From NCBI GenBank assembly GCA_004151065.3, contig NWUY0300109915.1, forward strand, positions 1-27,894: DNA of 27,894 nt, written 5' to 3'. This document shows, in pieces, positions 1-9,813 of the stretch. Numbering within the stretch: the stretch's first letter is position 1; every line of letters begins with the position of its first letter. The stretch is from Larix sibirica (Eukaryota; Streptophyta; Pinopsida; Pinales; Pinaceae). A program made the translations under genes and the position numbers. The notes beneath the pieces are model-generated. The model saw nothing but the letters and a program-made list of their open reading frames with translations. It was not told the origin of the DNA and made no database searches.

Positions 1-811
1 CAATGAATAATAATTACAAGAATTGTTGTAGAGGAGGGGAGAAGAGAATCTAGAATGATATAATCAAAAGATGACAAAAATAATGTTATACATGATCTTG
101 CAACTTTGTCACTCGAGCCTTGGTTCCTCTAGCCTCAACTACTGATAAAAATCTAACTTAGGACAAGGAAACAAATCATATATTCATAGTGGAGCCAAGA
201 AGTGACTCAACAAACTAGAAGGGAAAAATTTAAACTTGGAGAACAAATAGAGTTTTTCTCAAGAAGAGGATTATATGCCTAATGATGTTTTCCCTCTATC
301 ACACTAATGAACATTATTTCATGAATTTTCACTTGATTTGGAAACAAATTTTCATAGAATTTCACCTCCCTTTCACAAAATGAATAAAATTGTGTTTATA
401 AAACAATTGAAATGTAGAAAAATCTTGATGATGCAATTTACCTCTGTTTATGAAATCTCTCATTCTCCCGGTCTCTACTTCTCTCAATATCTCCTCCCAA
501 CATCTCCTGCTCTCAATCTCTCCTTCTCCCAGTTTTCCTTGAACAATGTTTTTTCATACCAAATGGCTTTGCAGTGCCACGCACGAAAAAGGGCAGAAAA
601 AGGGGGGAAATACAAAAAAAAGACAGTACATGCGTTGCTTAAGTTATGTGTAATGATGAATTTTTCTCAAACGCCACTTAAGCGATGTTTGTCAAAGCCA
701 ACCCGAAATTTTGACTAAAATTTATGCCTGTTTGACTTCATTTCGATGCCATGAGGTGAATTTTTTCTCAAACGTTAGTGGAAACGTCGAATTTGAGGTC
801 CAAATGTAGTA
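1..811. other. Non-coding stretch, no recognisable gene
   Basis: No domain is recognisable here on either strand. An open frame at 338-718 has a low-complexity, pyrimidine-derived composition and looks like chance. Positions 450-535 form a CT-rich tract on the plus strand. A short motif, GAATTTTTCTCAAACG, occurs at 658 and again near 757 with one extra T, about 99 bases apart. This may be a remnant of an old repeat. The LINE homology begins at about 812. Confidence 0.5.
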
Positions 812-1560
812 GTGTATAGATCCATTTCTCCTTGCAATCTTATTTATATATTCATCTCAAAGGTTATAGTGAATAGGATCAAAGGTATGCTATCTTCCTT
901 CATTTCTGAAGAACAATTTGGGTTTTTATCCAATAGACATATACATGATGTTGTTGGATCAGCTAAGGAAGGCATCCATTCCATTATGATAAATAAAATT
1001 CATGTTGTTGTCTTAAAAATTGACTTGTCGAAATATTATAACAAATTCAACTGGACTTTTCTCGAGATAGTCCTTCTTTCATTGGGTATGGGATTGAAAA
1101 CAGTTAATTAGCTCCTAGGATGTGTCTCCCCCAAATGTTTTTCTGTTCTTATGAATGGAACTCCTTTAGATTCTTCGGAGCTAGAAGAGGTATTAGACAA
1201 GGTTGTTCTCTTTCCCCCTTTTTTTCATGTTGATTGAGGAAGGTTTAAGTATATTAATTGTTTTTTCCAAGTGTTCAGGTAGACTAAAAGGAATAAAAGG
1301 GGCAGACCATATCACTTTGACTCACCTCTTTTTCATTAGATTTCCCATGGGGGAAGATTGATTCTCATAAAATACGTCCTTGAGAGTATTCGTATCTATT
1401 GGTTATCTCTTGCACATGTACCTAAAGGAATTCTTAATAAAATCCAGAAAAATGCTTTAGTTTTCTATGGACTGGTAAAAACGAAAAGAAGGTATACCAA
1501 TGGTTAAATGGTCTAACTTGGAAAGACCAAAAGAATGTGACAGTTGGGGCTTTAAAAGCA
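812..1560 (+). pseudogene. LINE reverse transcriptase fragment (copy A)
   Basis: The frame at 812-1111 contains EEQFGFLSNRHIHDVVGSA and KIDLSKYYNKFNW. These correspond to the RT segment usually seen as EQFGFLxGRxIHEAIGxA and KIDLSKAYDRVNW in plant LINEs. The motif A catalytic Asp of KIDLS is kept. After a stop at 1109-1111 homology continues in other frames, including LDSSELEEV at about 1170 and GGRLILIKYVLESI at 1348-1390, then GKNEKK at about 1475. The FxDD motif expected between these last blocks is missing. The piece is a pseudogene broken by stops, at least two frameshifts and a deletion. Confidence in the RT identity is high, and exact edges are uncertain. Confidence 0.85.
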
Positions 1561-2040
1561 TATTTTTATTTGGTGAAGCTTTGGCAGGTAAGAATTTATT
1601 GATACCTCTCTTTAATAATGGTTTATGAGGAAAGATAGTGAGGGAAAAATATTTTAAGGATCTATCTATATAGGAATGGATAAGACTAGAACATAAATAT
1701 TTCAAAAATGCATCTAATGTCTACATAGGATTGTTACAAGCCTTCCCTCTATTAGGTAGTTGGGTGAATTAGAAAATAGGATGAGGGAAAAAATTGAAGA
1801 TCTGGTAGGACCCATGGATTGGCACCCCTGAAAATTACAAACTGTCGAAGGGGTTGTTGACAATTCTTCAGGAAAATGGAATATTCTTTATGGCTGAAGC
1901 AAGAACATATTTAAATCTAAGAAGTTAGGTTCAAACCTAGGTTTAACTTAATGAATTAAATTCGCATGGTGACAATGATATTGAATGGAACAATTAATTT
2001 ACTACTCTTTCACATAATGCAATATGTTTACAAGACATAG

Positions 2041-2422
2041 ATGATGAACTGAGGTGGACATGGAATCGAGCTACTAGCGTTCTTATCACCAAGCTGGGAT
2101 ATGAGGCTCTTGATTTTGTAGATATGTTAGTTGAAAGATTATGGTTTTGGTCACACATCTAGAAATATCAATGTCCATTAAAGACTATTTTTTATGCTTG
2201 GCATTGTCAAATAGAATTCTCACTTGGGAAAATGGGAAAAAAAGGAATTGGAATGGCCTAAATTGGTGTATTCTCTGTAAAGAAAGTGATGAATCAATTG
2301 ATCATATTTTAGTTACATGTCATTTTCACATCAGGTATGATAGGATGTTTTACAATCTCTACACTGTCCCAGATCCTAGAACAAACCAAATCTTATTCAA
2401 TGTTTGGAAGCCTGGGAAGTAG
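2041..2422 (+). pseudogene. LINE ORF2 zinc-finger (zf-RVT type) fragment, copy A
   Basis: From about 2041 the translation resembles the linker before the finger (DDELRWTWN, then TKLGYEAL). It is followed by a CPLKTIFYAWHC block in a neighbouring frame. After a frameshift near 2205 comes NGLNWCILCKESDESIDHIL, then VTCHF. The CxxC and HxxxxC residues of the CCHC finger are all present. This finger normally sits between RT and RNase H in plant LINE ORF2. The frame ends at a TAG at 2420-2422 before the RNase H domain. It is a broken remnant of the same insertion as the RT and RNase H pieces. Confidence 0.8.
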
Positions 2423-2628
2423 ACTCAGAAAATAGAAATTCCCAATCTCTTCCATGCTATGTTTTGTGGATCTTATGGTAACCATAAACAAATTAAGTTT
2501 TGAATATAAATCATGGGAACCAATTTTAGTGGCACACAAAATTAGATGTTTATTCAAGGAGGGTCAAAAGACAAAACCTAAGAAGAACTGCAGAATTATA
2601 AAACAACCATTCATAAACCGGAATATGA

Positions 2629-3087
2629 CCAGGGTATATTTTGATGGTGCCTGCCAAGGAGATTCGTCTATGTGCAGCACATAATAAATTATTTAACTCT
2701 TGAACAATCATTTCTATACATTAAAATTTGGTGTAGGAAGGGGTACTAACAATAGAACAGAGCTTTGTGCCCTATGGATTTTATTGAAATGTGCATTGGA
2801 TATTAATTTGAACACTCTCCAAGTGTTTGATGACTCCAAATTGTTGATGGACTGGTGTAATGGAATTTGTCAAATTACAACTACAACTACTACCTTTTCT
2901 CCAATGTATTGGAGAATCAATATTAGGTTATGAGCATCTCACATTTGGAGACTTATATAGGGAATTAAATCGGAAGGTAGGTAGGATCTCAAAAGAAGCT
3001 ATTTTACTAAAGGATGGAGTGTTGGTAACACATGAATTCAGAGGGGGAGAGGAGTTTCCACCCGTCATTTTTTCCATCTACTATTGA
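2629..3087 (+). pseudogene. LINE RNase H domain remnant (copy A)
   Basis: The start RVYFDGACQGD carries the first catalytic Asp (codon 2643-2645) of an RNase H fold. A stop at 2682-2684 interrupts it. The next frame, 2700-2933, has NNRTELCALWILLKC with the catalytic Glu, and VFDDSKLLMDW with the second Asp. After a further shift, 2860-3087 reads HLTFGDLYRELNRKVGRISK. This matches the last helix, where family members usually have an Asp before RxSKEA. Here it is Gly, so the fourth catalytic residue appears lost. The domain would act during LINE retrotransposition by removing RNA from the RNA:DNA hybrid. It is inactive now because of stops and frameshifts. Confidence 0.85.
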
Positions 3088-3130
3088 TTTAGAAAACTTT
3101 TATTTTGTCTCTATCTTTCTATTAATAAAT

Positions 3131-3299
3131 AGTTTTTGGGTCTACTATCCTTGACTGGATCTTCTTCTTTTTTTGTGACTTGAAGTAGTTTGGAAGATAG
3201 TTTTATCTTGAGAAATAGATTTTTGGTCTCCTATCCTTGCTTGGATCTGTTTTTTCTGTGAATTAAAGAAGTTTGGAAGATAGTTTTATCTTGAGAGAT
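3131..3299 (+). repeat. Tandem duplication (about 86 bp x 2) in the 3' tail of LINE copy A
   Basis: Unit 1 is 3131-3216 and unit 2 is 3217-3299. Both contain TTTTGGTCTxCTATCCTTG or a near variant, and both end with a 20-base identical block beginning TTTGGAAGATAG and running into ATCTTGAGA. The units differ by scattered substitutions and small indels, so the duplication is not recent. It lies just after the RNase H stop, where the 3' untranslated region of the LINE is expected. Confidence 0.85.
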
Positions 3300-3489
3300 G
3301 GAAATATTTTTTGTATTAAAAGGTCCATTGACGCTTAAATCAGTATTGAGCCATGAAGTTGTACATGTATATTTTGATTTCACCTCGAAATAGAAAATAT
3401 AATATATTTTCTTCTCAGGGAAAAAGATAATAATAATAATAATAGAGAATAAAGATTATTTATTTATTTTAGTTCATGATAGTTTGTTG
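3300..3489. other. AT-rich spacer with a short (ATA)n tract
   Basis: No gene is seen. A run of about six ATA/TAA units lies at 3427-3445, within AT-rich sequence. It may be the simple-sequence tail of LINE copy A, because plant LINEs end in poly(A) or short A-rich repeats. It could also be an independent microsatellite. Homology to the next LINE begins soon after. Confidence 0.4.
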
Positions 3490-3603
3490 GAAGATATGGA
3501 GCATCTAAATTTTTTTCGCAAGACTAGGGTTTGGTTCTTCGAACCGCATACCTAGCTTTTCAAGAGAACGTTGTGCTAGACTTCCTAGCCTTCTTTTCTA
3601 GGG

Positions 3604-5659
3604 TTGAATATCGAAGACAATGACGAGCTACTGGAATATTCTCTTGATCCCGTGGAGGGAGAGAATATATGTGATGTTCCATTTGGAAGGAAGGTGGCAT
3701 ACTGGGATATTGTCGAAGAAGGATACCTAGGGGAAGGGCTAACGCAAGAGGAAGTAGTTGGATATGTTGGTAGGCCTTTTTTGTCGTATTTGAGGAGCAA
3801 TTTTTCCCCAACCTGGAACCTCCAAGATCGGTGCCAGAAATGGACCAAGAGTATCATCATTTGTCATGGTCCCCAGCATGCCAGTTATTTTCCCAACCCT
3901 CTATGGCTTGGTTCCCGCCTTTAGGTATAGGCCCTTTCCTAGAAGAACCTAACCTTCATGGAAAACATGTTGTTTCCCTCTTCTCTATCGCAAAGCCTTT
4001 TATTCATTTTTCTTCATAGATTGGTAGTTTTGGCACTCTTCCCCAAAGTGTGTATTTTCCAGGAGAAGTTCCTTTGGACCCAAATTCCTTTCTCACATTT
4101 TATGGTGGCTCCATAGCTCATATAGGAAGTATTTTTGGTGGATTCTCCCAAACACAGTCTTCCCATTCCAAATGGGGAGTATTCCCTAGCCCTAAGGCTC
4201 AGAATCCTACAAGGGGGAAGGAAGCCTCTAAGACACAAAAGCAGTGCACAATTTCATATTCAAAAGGAAAGGGAAGTGTCGAAAAGAAAAAAATGCATTA
4301 AGTCAAAGGGAAAGGCTGTTAAATTAGTCTTAGGCAATGATATTCAACTTCACAACATGGTGTCTATGGTGGAAAAAGACATCATTGGAAGGGTCTAAGG
4401 GAATTTCTTTGGAGTAAAAACCCTTAAGGAATGGGATGCACATTCATGGGGGCAAAAGCTAGGATATCTTATGAAGGTTCTTGTGTTGGCAAAGGGTTGG
4501 TTTTATTTCTTGTTCAAGGACATAGGAGATGCTCATTGGATTTTTCAAAGGAAATAGTGTATCAAGTATGCATTGATGACACTCAAATTGTGGTCCCCAT
4601 TGTTCGATGCTAGTCGTGAAAGACTAGACATTACTCCTATTTGGGTTTGCCTTCTAGGTCTACCCCTTAACTATTGGTCTCCAAAGGTATTTAGGCACAT
4701 CAAGAATTCTTTGGGAGAATTTCTCGAAGTGGATATGTATTTCAATTCATCGAGTGAAATGTTTGTGGCAAGGATTTTGGTTAGGATGGATATTATATGG
4801 GCTAGAGAAGAAAACGAGATTGAAAGGGGCTCTAGCGTTCCTTCCCAAAGGTTGGATTATGAAGGAATCCACTTTTCGGTGCCATCGATGCCATCCGTAT
4901 AGAAATATAATTGCTCATTGTCACTTTCCTTTTAGGACGAAGTCCAACTCGATCTCTCCTAGAGATTTAAACAAGCATCCTCACTCTATTGGAAGGGTGG
5001 AAAAAGTTGGGTCAGCTCCGAAGGTTCGAAGGTTCGAAGCGATTCGTAGCGTAATAAAGGAGAATGAAAAAGAGTCGAAACCCTTTCCCAATACGAGTTA
5101 TTTCCTTGTTTTAGTGTAGCCTATGGGACCTATTCTTCCCTCGAAGGTATTATTGCAAACAGAGATGAAAGGATGCCAAGATGTGATCGGGGATGAACAT
5201 GCGGATGTTTCAGCTCCATCCCCTTCTACTTATTTGTATTCTTGCTCTCCCTTTCAAGAATTGTCAAGTGCTCAGCAGTCCATTCCTCCTTTTCTTGTGG
5301 GTTCCATGGAATCTCTTTCCCTTTTACCTCCCTTAAGCATGGCATCATGCCTTAGTATTTGGGAGGATTTTGTGACCTCGAAGCCTCTAGGCTCTATTAA
5401 GTCAAAATATACAAAGGACTCGAAAGATGATGCGGTAAGATATAATCTGATGCATAGGAAGGATTAGAGCGAAGCTAAAAAATATTGTGGGGGTTTGGGG
5501 TCAAATATAGGAAATCTCTTTATGGGGAGGGGAAGAGGTCGTACATCAAATTTTTCAAAAGCCCGGGATAAAGCTAGGGCTAATATGGAAGCTGGTAAAC
5601 AATCTTCTATTGGCGGGGTGTTTAGAGTAGCGAAAGCCCTAGTTAGGGTTTGCAAATGA
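3604..5659 (+). pseudogene. LINE ORF1 protein, nucleic-acid-binding, DUF4283-like (copy B)
   Basis: Plant LINE ORF1 proteins bind element RNA and carry a DUF4283-like fold. Here the recognisable domain runs from about 4399 to 4795 in one frame with one TAG (4555-4557). It includes GVKTLKEWDAHSWGQKLGY, LVLAKGWFYFLF and LWSPLFDASRERLDITPIWV, then CLLGLPLNYW. After a frame change the C-terminal part (5123-5659) is Ser/Pro-rich and ends with a basic tail containing GRGRGRTSNFSKA and RANMEAGKQSSI. It is interrupted only by a TAG at 5465-5467. The last codon is a TGA at 5657-5659 overlapping the ORF2 ATG. The stretch 3604-4400 is probably the N-terminal part but is too decayed to align by eye. Confidence 0.75.
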
Positions 5660-6420
5660 AAACTCTCTTTTTTCAATTGAAAGGGTATAGCGAGACCATC
5701 CAAAAAATCGTTGCTCAAGAGATTGGTTGACTCCAAATCTCCAGATATCATTCTACTGCATGAAATATTGGGAGAGGGGGACATTTTTGTTAAAACCTTG
5801 GAGGTAATTTTCAAAGGTTGGACCTTTGTGGCCTATGATGTAAGAGGCTAGTATGGAGGCTTGGAAACTAGTTGGAATCCTAAGTCAATCTAGATCAATA
5901 GTACTTAGGGTTTGAATTCAGGATTGGAAATTGAATTTCTCTCATAAGATTTAGGCATGGAGCTCTTAGTCCTTAATATCTATGGTCCTTATGTGGAAAG
6001 GTTTCCTCTATGGGATGAATTGATGAGGATTTCATGAGCTCTACATCTATTATATTGGGTGGTGACCTCAATTTATCGTTGGGTCCTTTTTAAGTTTGGA
6101 GTCTAAAGGCCTCGGTGTAATCCCTCTCGAACTATTTTATTCATGAGTTTGAGGAAAGGGGTCTCTTGGATATCAATCCTATTAGGTTAAAGTCGAGTTG
6201 GATAAATAAGAGGATTGGGGAATACCGTATAGCCAAGATTCTTGATCATAGGTTTATGGTTTATAAAAATCTTGTGGAGAAAGTCGTAAACTTGAGGAAA
6301 TGGGTCAGCAATGGTGGTGAGTCCTACCGCTTTCTGATTGTTCTGGAGATCAAGGGAGGGGGTCAAAATCGAGCAAGCCCCTTAAAATTTAACTTGGTAT
6401 GGTTAAAGGAGGAATAATTT
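5656..6420 (+). pseudogene. LINE ORF2 endonuclease domain (APE type), copy B
   Basis: ORF2 probably begins at the ATG at 5656 (MKTL), since plant LINE ORF2 proteins often start with MKxLSWNxRG. A one-base shift in a T-run then moves the frame to GIARPSKKSLLKRL and KSPDIILLHEILGEG. In the second block the usual LLQET motif has become LLHEI. Further on, GGDLNLSLGP (about 6058-6087) matches the GDFN motif of APE-type endonucleases. At 6322-6330 the usual SDH catalytic triplet reads Ser-Tyr-Arg, so the active-site Asp and His are gone. Several stops lie between these blocks. In life the domain nicks target DNA to prime reverse transcription. This copy is inactive. Confidence 0.85.
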
Positions 6421-6939
6421 GTTTCTATGATGTGAGATCTATGGACTCCTTTTGACCATGTTTCACATGCCTCGGCTTTTGCTCATTTCGCTGAACATTT
6501 AAAAAATCTGAAGCATGCTACCAATGGTTGGGCTCATTAGAAGAAGTTGAATTATGAGAAGGCCCTTAAACCTGTGGAAGATTCTCTTCAGGCCATTTAT
6601 GATTCTAAATGGGGTGGATTTCTGTCAAATTAAAAAAAATACTCTCTCATCCAATTGGAAAACAAATGAAGAAATCTATTAGAAGAACAAGAAGCAGCAT
6701 GAAGATTGAAAAGAAGGGTACTATGGATCAAGTGTGGGGATGAAAAAAATAAAACATTTCAAGCCTGTGCCAAGGGTCATAGTATAATGAATACTATTTG
6801 GAGTCTATCTGAACAAGATGGAGCAGAGGTATCCTCTTTTGAAGGATTGGCTAGTTTGGGAAAGAATCATTTTTAGTCTTTTTTTAAGGCTCATGAAGAT
6901 TCCTCAATTGTAGAAATCATTAGGATAGCTCAAATTTTT

Positions 6940-8420
6940 ATGAGTTTTGTCAATGAAGATGATAATAGAGATCTAATGGATGAGATAATAGAACAAGAGT
7001 TGATTGAGGTGCTACACATTTTTCAAAGGGACAAGAGCCCTGGGTCGGATGGATGGCCAATCAAATTCTTTCTTGTGATGTTTGAGGTGTTGGGGGGCGA
7101 TTTATTAAAGGTGGTTGAAGAATCTCATATGACAGGAAAGGTGCTAGCCTCTTTCAAAACAAAATTATTGCTCTTATTCCAAAAGGATATAATCCTATAT
7201 CCTTTGATGAGTTTAGGTCGATCTCTCTACAGTGGCATTTACAAAGTAGTGGCCAAAATTATTACCAAATGCATCAAGTTCATCCTCTCCAAGTCTATCT
7301 CCTATGAGCGATTTGGTTTCTTGGAAGGGAGGAAGATCCATGAAGTGATTGGGGTGGCTCAAGAAGGGATGCACAACATCAAGACAAGAAATTCCAAAGG
7401 AGCTATGATTAAAATTTATCTCTCTAAAGCTAATGATCAGGTAAATATGATCTATATCAAACTCCTATTAACTCATTTATGGTTCGAGGTACCCTTCATC
7501 CATTGGTTCATGAGTTGTATCACATCGATCTCCTTTGTAGTTACAATTAATGGGGTGGCCTCCTCATTCTTTCGTGCATAAAAAGGGTTACGTCAAGGAT
7601 GTACACTCCCTCCTCTCCTTTTTTTGTTGGTTGTTGAAGGTTTAAACTGATCATTTGAAGAATCTAAAAGAACATGAGGATTTAAGGGCACTCATATTTC
7701 TCAGGATCTGTTTATCTCTCACCTACTCTTTGTAGATGACATTCTAATTTCTTGCGATGTCTCTCGAAAAGATCAGGATACATTGGACAATATGCTAGCT
7801 CACTTTTTTTGCACTAATGGGATGCAAATAAATGAAAGGAAATATACAATATCTTGTCTAAGCATGGATGAGAATGACTTGATATATTGTTAGGGCCTTT
7901 TCACATTCTCGATGGTTGATTTGGATGCGGGGATAAAATATTTGGGTTTCCATTTAAAACCCAACAATTATCAGAAAAAGGACTGGATGTGGTTGATTTC
8001 AAAATTGGAGAAAATATTATAGATATGGAATCACAAATGTCTCTCTAGGGTAGGAATATTGGGCCTGGTCAAGTCGATTCTGGAGGCAATTCCATTTTAG
8101 TATATGCATTTAGCATGGATTCCAAAGGCATTCTGGAAAAATCCCTACATTTATGTTTCAAGTTTTTGTGGAGAGGTCACAAGGATCATTTTTTTGTGCC
8201 TTGGGTAAGATGGGAAAGAATAGATATACCAAAATCCCTTGGTAGATGGGGTTTAAAAAACATATTTATTTTCTCAAAATATCTAGCGGCCAAAGGAGCT
8301 TGGAGGCTTTTGTATACTAAAATTTTATGGACCACAGTTGTCAAACATAGGTATATTTCTCCTACTTCCTTTGAAGATTGGATTTGGTCTCCCTCCAAAA
8401 GGTAGGTAGATGTATCCATC
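6940..8420 (+). pseudogene. LINE ORF2 reverse transcriptase domain (copy B)
   Basis: An open stretch of 213 codons (6940-7581) contains RDKSPGSDGWPIKFF, ERFGFLEGRKIHEVIGVAQE and KIYLSKANDQVN. Motif A normally reads KIDLSKAYDRVN, so its catalytic Asp is Tyr here. After the stop at 7579-7581 the same frame goes on with KGLRQGCTLPPLLFLLV and then HLLFVDDILISC. The FVDD box is intact at 7729-7740. Thumb sequence follows (8040-8130, GILGLVKSILEAIP), then GRWGLKNIFIFSKYLAAKGA at about 8241-8300. Several stops interrupt the domain. The mix of a preserved FVDD box and a mutated motif A suggests slow point decay. Confidence 0.9.
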
Positions 8421-8775
8421 ATCTATAAATAAATCATTCAATCTTTTGATGTCATTGGAAATGGTCTAGCATGGAGAATTGGAAATGGTAGAATTTTTAG
8501 GATTGGTTTGTATCCCTGGCTGGGAAGTAGATGCAAACACCTTCTGCCACCATCCCTCCTCAATTCTATTCAAGATTGAGGTTTCCTTTATTTAAATCAA
8601 GTAGCAGATCCTTTATCCACCACCTTTGGAGTCAAGGGTGGATTCGACTTGATATCTTGACCTTTCCATTGAAGAAGGTTATTTATGGAATTCTTACACA
8701 AAATCTCTCCAGGAAGCTCATATTCGTCTAACAAATAGGGAAGATGAATTGATCTGGGTGTTAGTCCTAGAGGCA
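8421..8775 (+). pseudogene. Linker region after RT in LINE ORF2 (copy B), ending abruptly
   Basis: The frames continue with IGNGLAWRIGNGRIFRIGLY, a block common between RT and zinc finger in plant LINE ORF2. The last recognisable piece is EAHIRLTNREDELIWVL at about 8713-8765. Nothing of the expected GVYTPKLGY block or the zinc finger follows. The break point at about 8770 is either a deletion edge or the site of a later insertion. Confidence 0.65.
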
Positions 8776-9500
8776 TTCTAAGTTTGTTTCTTATAATTGC
8801 GCATAGGAATCAATAGATTTTCTTGTTGTTTGTTGGTTTTTCTTTTTTGAGAATAAACATTAGAATAAAAACTTTTGTAACTTGTTTTAATTGTCACATA
8901 AACAAACAGATATTCATATACATGTGGAGAATGGTGGGCATAACTTCTAACATTACAGAAAAAGACATATGTGTGGGTGTATGGATGGCAATGAGCAAAG
9001 ATACTGTTTAAAGTAATTCTTTATCCCATATAAAGAAAATGTATCGAGCAAACAGAGAATTCAGTAGTTGATAAACAATGATAATTGCAAAGAAAATGCA
9101 AATCATAAATATTAACTTCAAGTCACGTATATAATGAATATTTCAGAACATATGAATCTGAAATATAACATTCATCACAGCGTTTGGACCAGACATCAGA
9201 TAGAAAATTGTCCCAATAGGATTTGCATTATAATTTATCAACTATAGAAAAGTGAAAGAGGTGCAAATACAATAGAAAGAAGTATTGACTGTATATATAT
9301 ATCAAAAGCTCTAAATTCCCATACTCATCATAACATAAACTTGCAATGTTCATAGACAATTCTTTATTAGACAAAATCCTTCAAAAGTTAAACTTCTTGC
9401 AAAAAGAGTCAGCCTTCTATAAGTGGTCATTTATCCTATTTATATCCTTCTAGGCATTACATAATAAAATTTAGTTATAAAACACATTTACTTTGTTGTT
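8776..9500. other. AT-rich non-coding stretch
   Basis: No domain is recognised on either strand. A 62-codon frame at 8823-9011 has no family resemblance. The DNA is AT-rich with a short (TA)n run at about 9291-9301. No terminal repeat matching the 13.0-13.7 kb region was found by eye. Confidence 0.45.
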
Positions 9501-9813
9501 AAAAAAATGGTTTTAACTGAAACTCTTTTTTAAAACTAAGGATGTCGTTGATGTTGACCGGTCCTCGGCCTAACTTGATGTGATATCCTCTGTCCATGAT
9601 GTTGACCACGTGATTGAGGTGGTTTTTTTTCGTGCTCAGGTCATGGTATATAGAATACTTGTTGCGCAGGAACCTGACAAGTCTATTGAAGTGGAATTTG
9701 AAGAGCATGTTGTTCTAGCACATGGTGATGTTGAGGAGGCGGGAGTCATGAAGAAGCACCTATTGTTCCTTATGGAAGGTGTGTCTGTCCCTACTATTGA
9801 ATATCAAATTTAG
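9501..9813. other. Compositionally distinct patch, open on both strands, unknown
   Basis: This patch is richer in G and C than its surroundings and stays open on both strands: plus 9580-9813 (77 codons) and minus 9708-9499 (69 codons). The plus translation is acidic (SIEVEFEEHVVLAHGDVEEA). A third minus reading is rich in Pro, Gln and His. The patch lies directly after the last codons of the decayed minus-strand coding block, so it may be that gene's tail or 3' region. I do not recognise any of the translations. Confidence 0.3.

Larger units (their letters stand above)
812..3299 (+). mobile_element. LINE copy A: 5'-truncated, decayed non-LTR retrotransposon
   Basis: This is the 3' half of a plant L1-type LINE. 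Seen in order are the RT fingers/palm (812-1250), a thumb-like segment (1346-1560), a CCHC zinc finger (about 2240-2330), an RNase H domain (2629-3087) and a 3' tail region with a tandem duplication. ORF1, the endonuclease and the first RT motifs are absent, as expected of a 5'-truncated insertion. Several stops and frameshifts break the frame. The reading jumps from the motif just before the catalytic FxDD box (about 1331) straight to thumb sequence (about 1346), so an internal deletion removed the polymerase box. The copy cannot be autonomous. An RNase H domain at the ORF2 C-terminus is known from some plant LINE lineages. Confidence 0.85.
3490..8775 (+). mobile_element. LINE copy B: long, decayed L1-type element with ORF1 and most of ORF2
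   Basis: The order is ORF1 with a DUF4283-like domain (4399-4800) and a basic C-terminus, then ORF2 with endonuclease (about 5656-6420), RT (6940-7950) and a thumb/linker (8030-8775). ORF1 and ORF2 share an ATGA overlap at 5656-5659. The element stops matching just after a REDELIW-like linker at about 8735-8770. The zinc finger and RNase H seen in copies A and C are therefore missing. The 5' boundary is a guess. Several catalytic positions are altered, and stops and frameshifts are spread throughout. I see no convincing target-site duplication. Confidence 0.85.

Noticed and set aside
338-718. 126-codon open frame on the plus strand
   Set aside because: Its residues come from CT-rich and A-rich low-complexity DNA, and no domain or family pattern is visible.
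5464-5814. 116-codon minus-strand frame
   Set aside because: It is antisense to the ORF1/ORF2 junction of LINE copy B, whose plus-strand motifs are recognisable.
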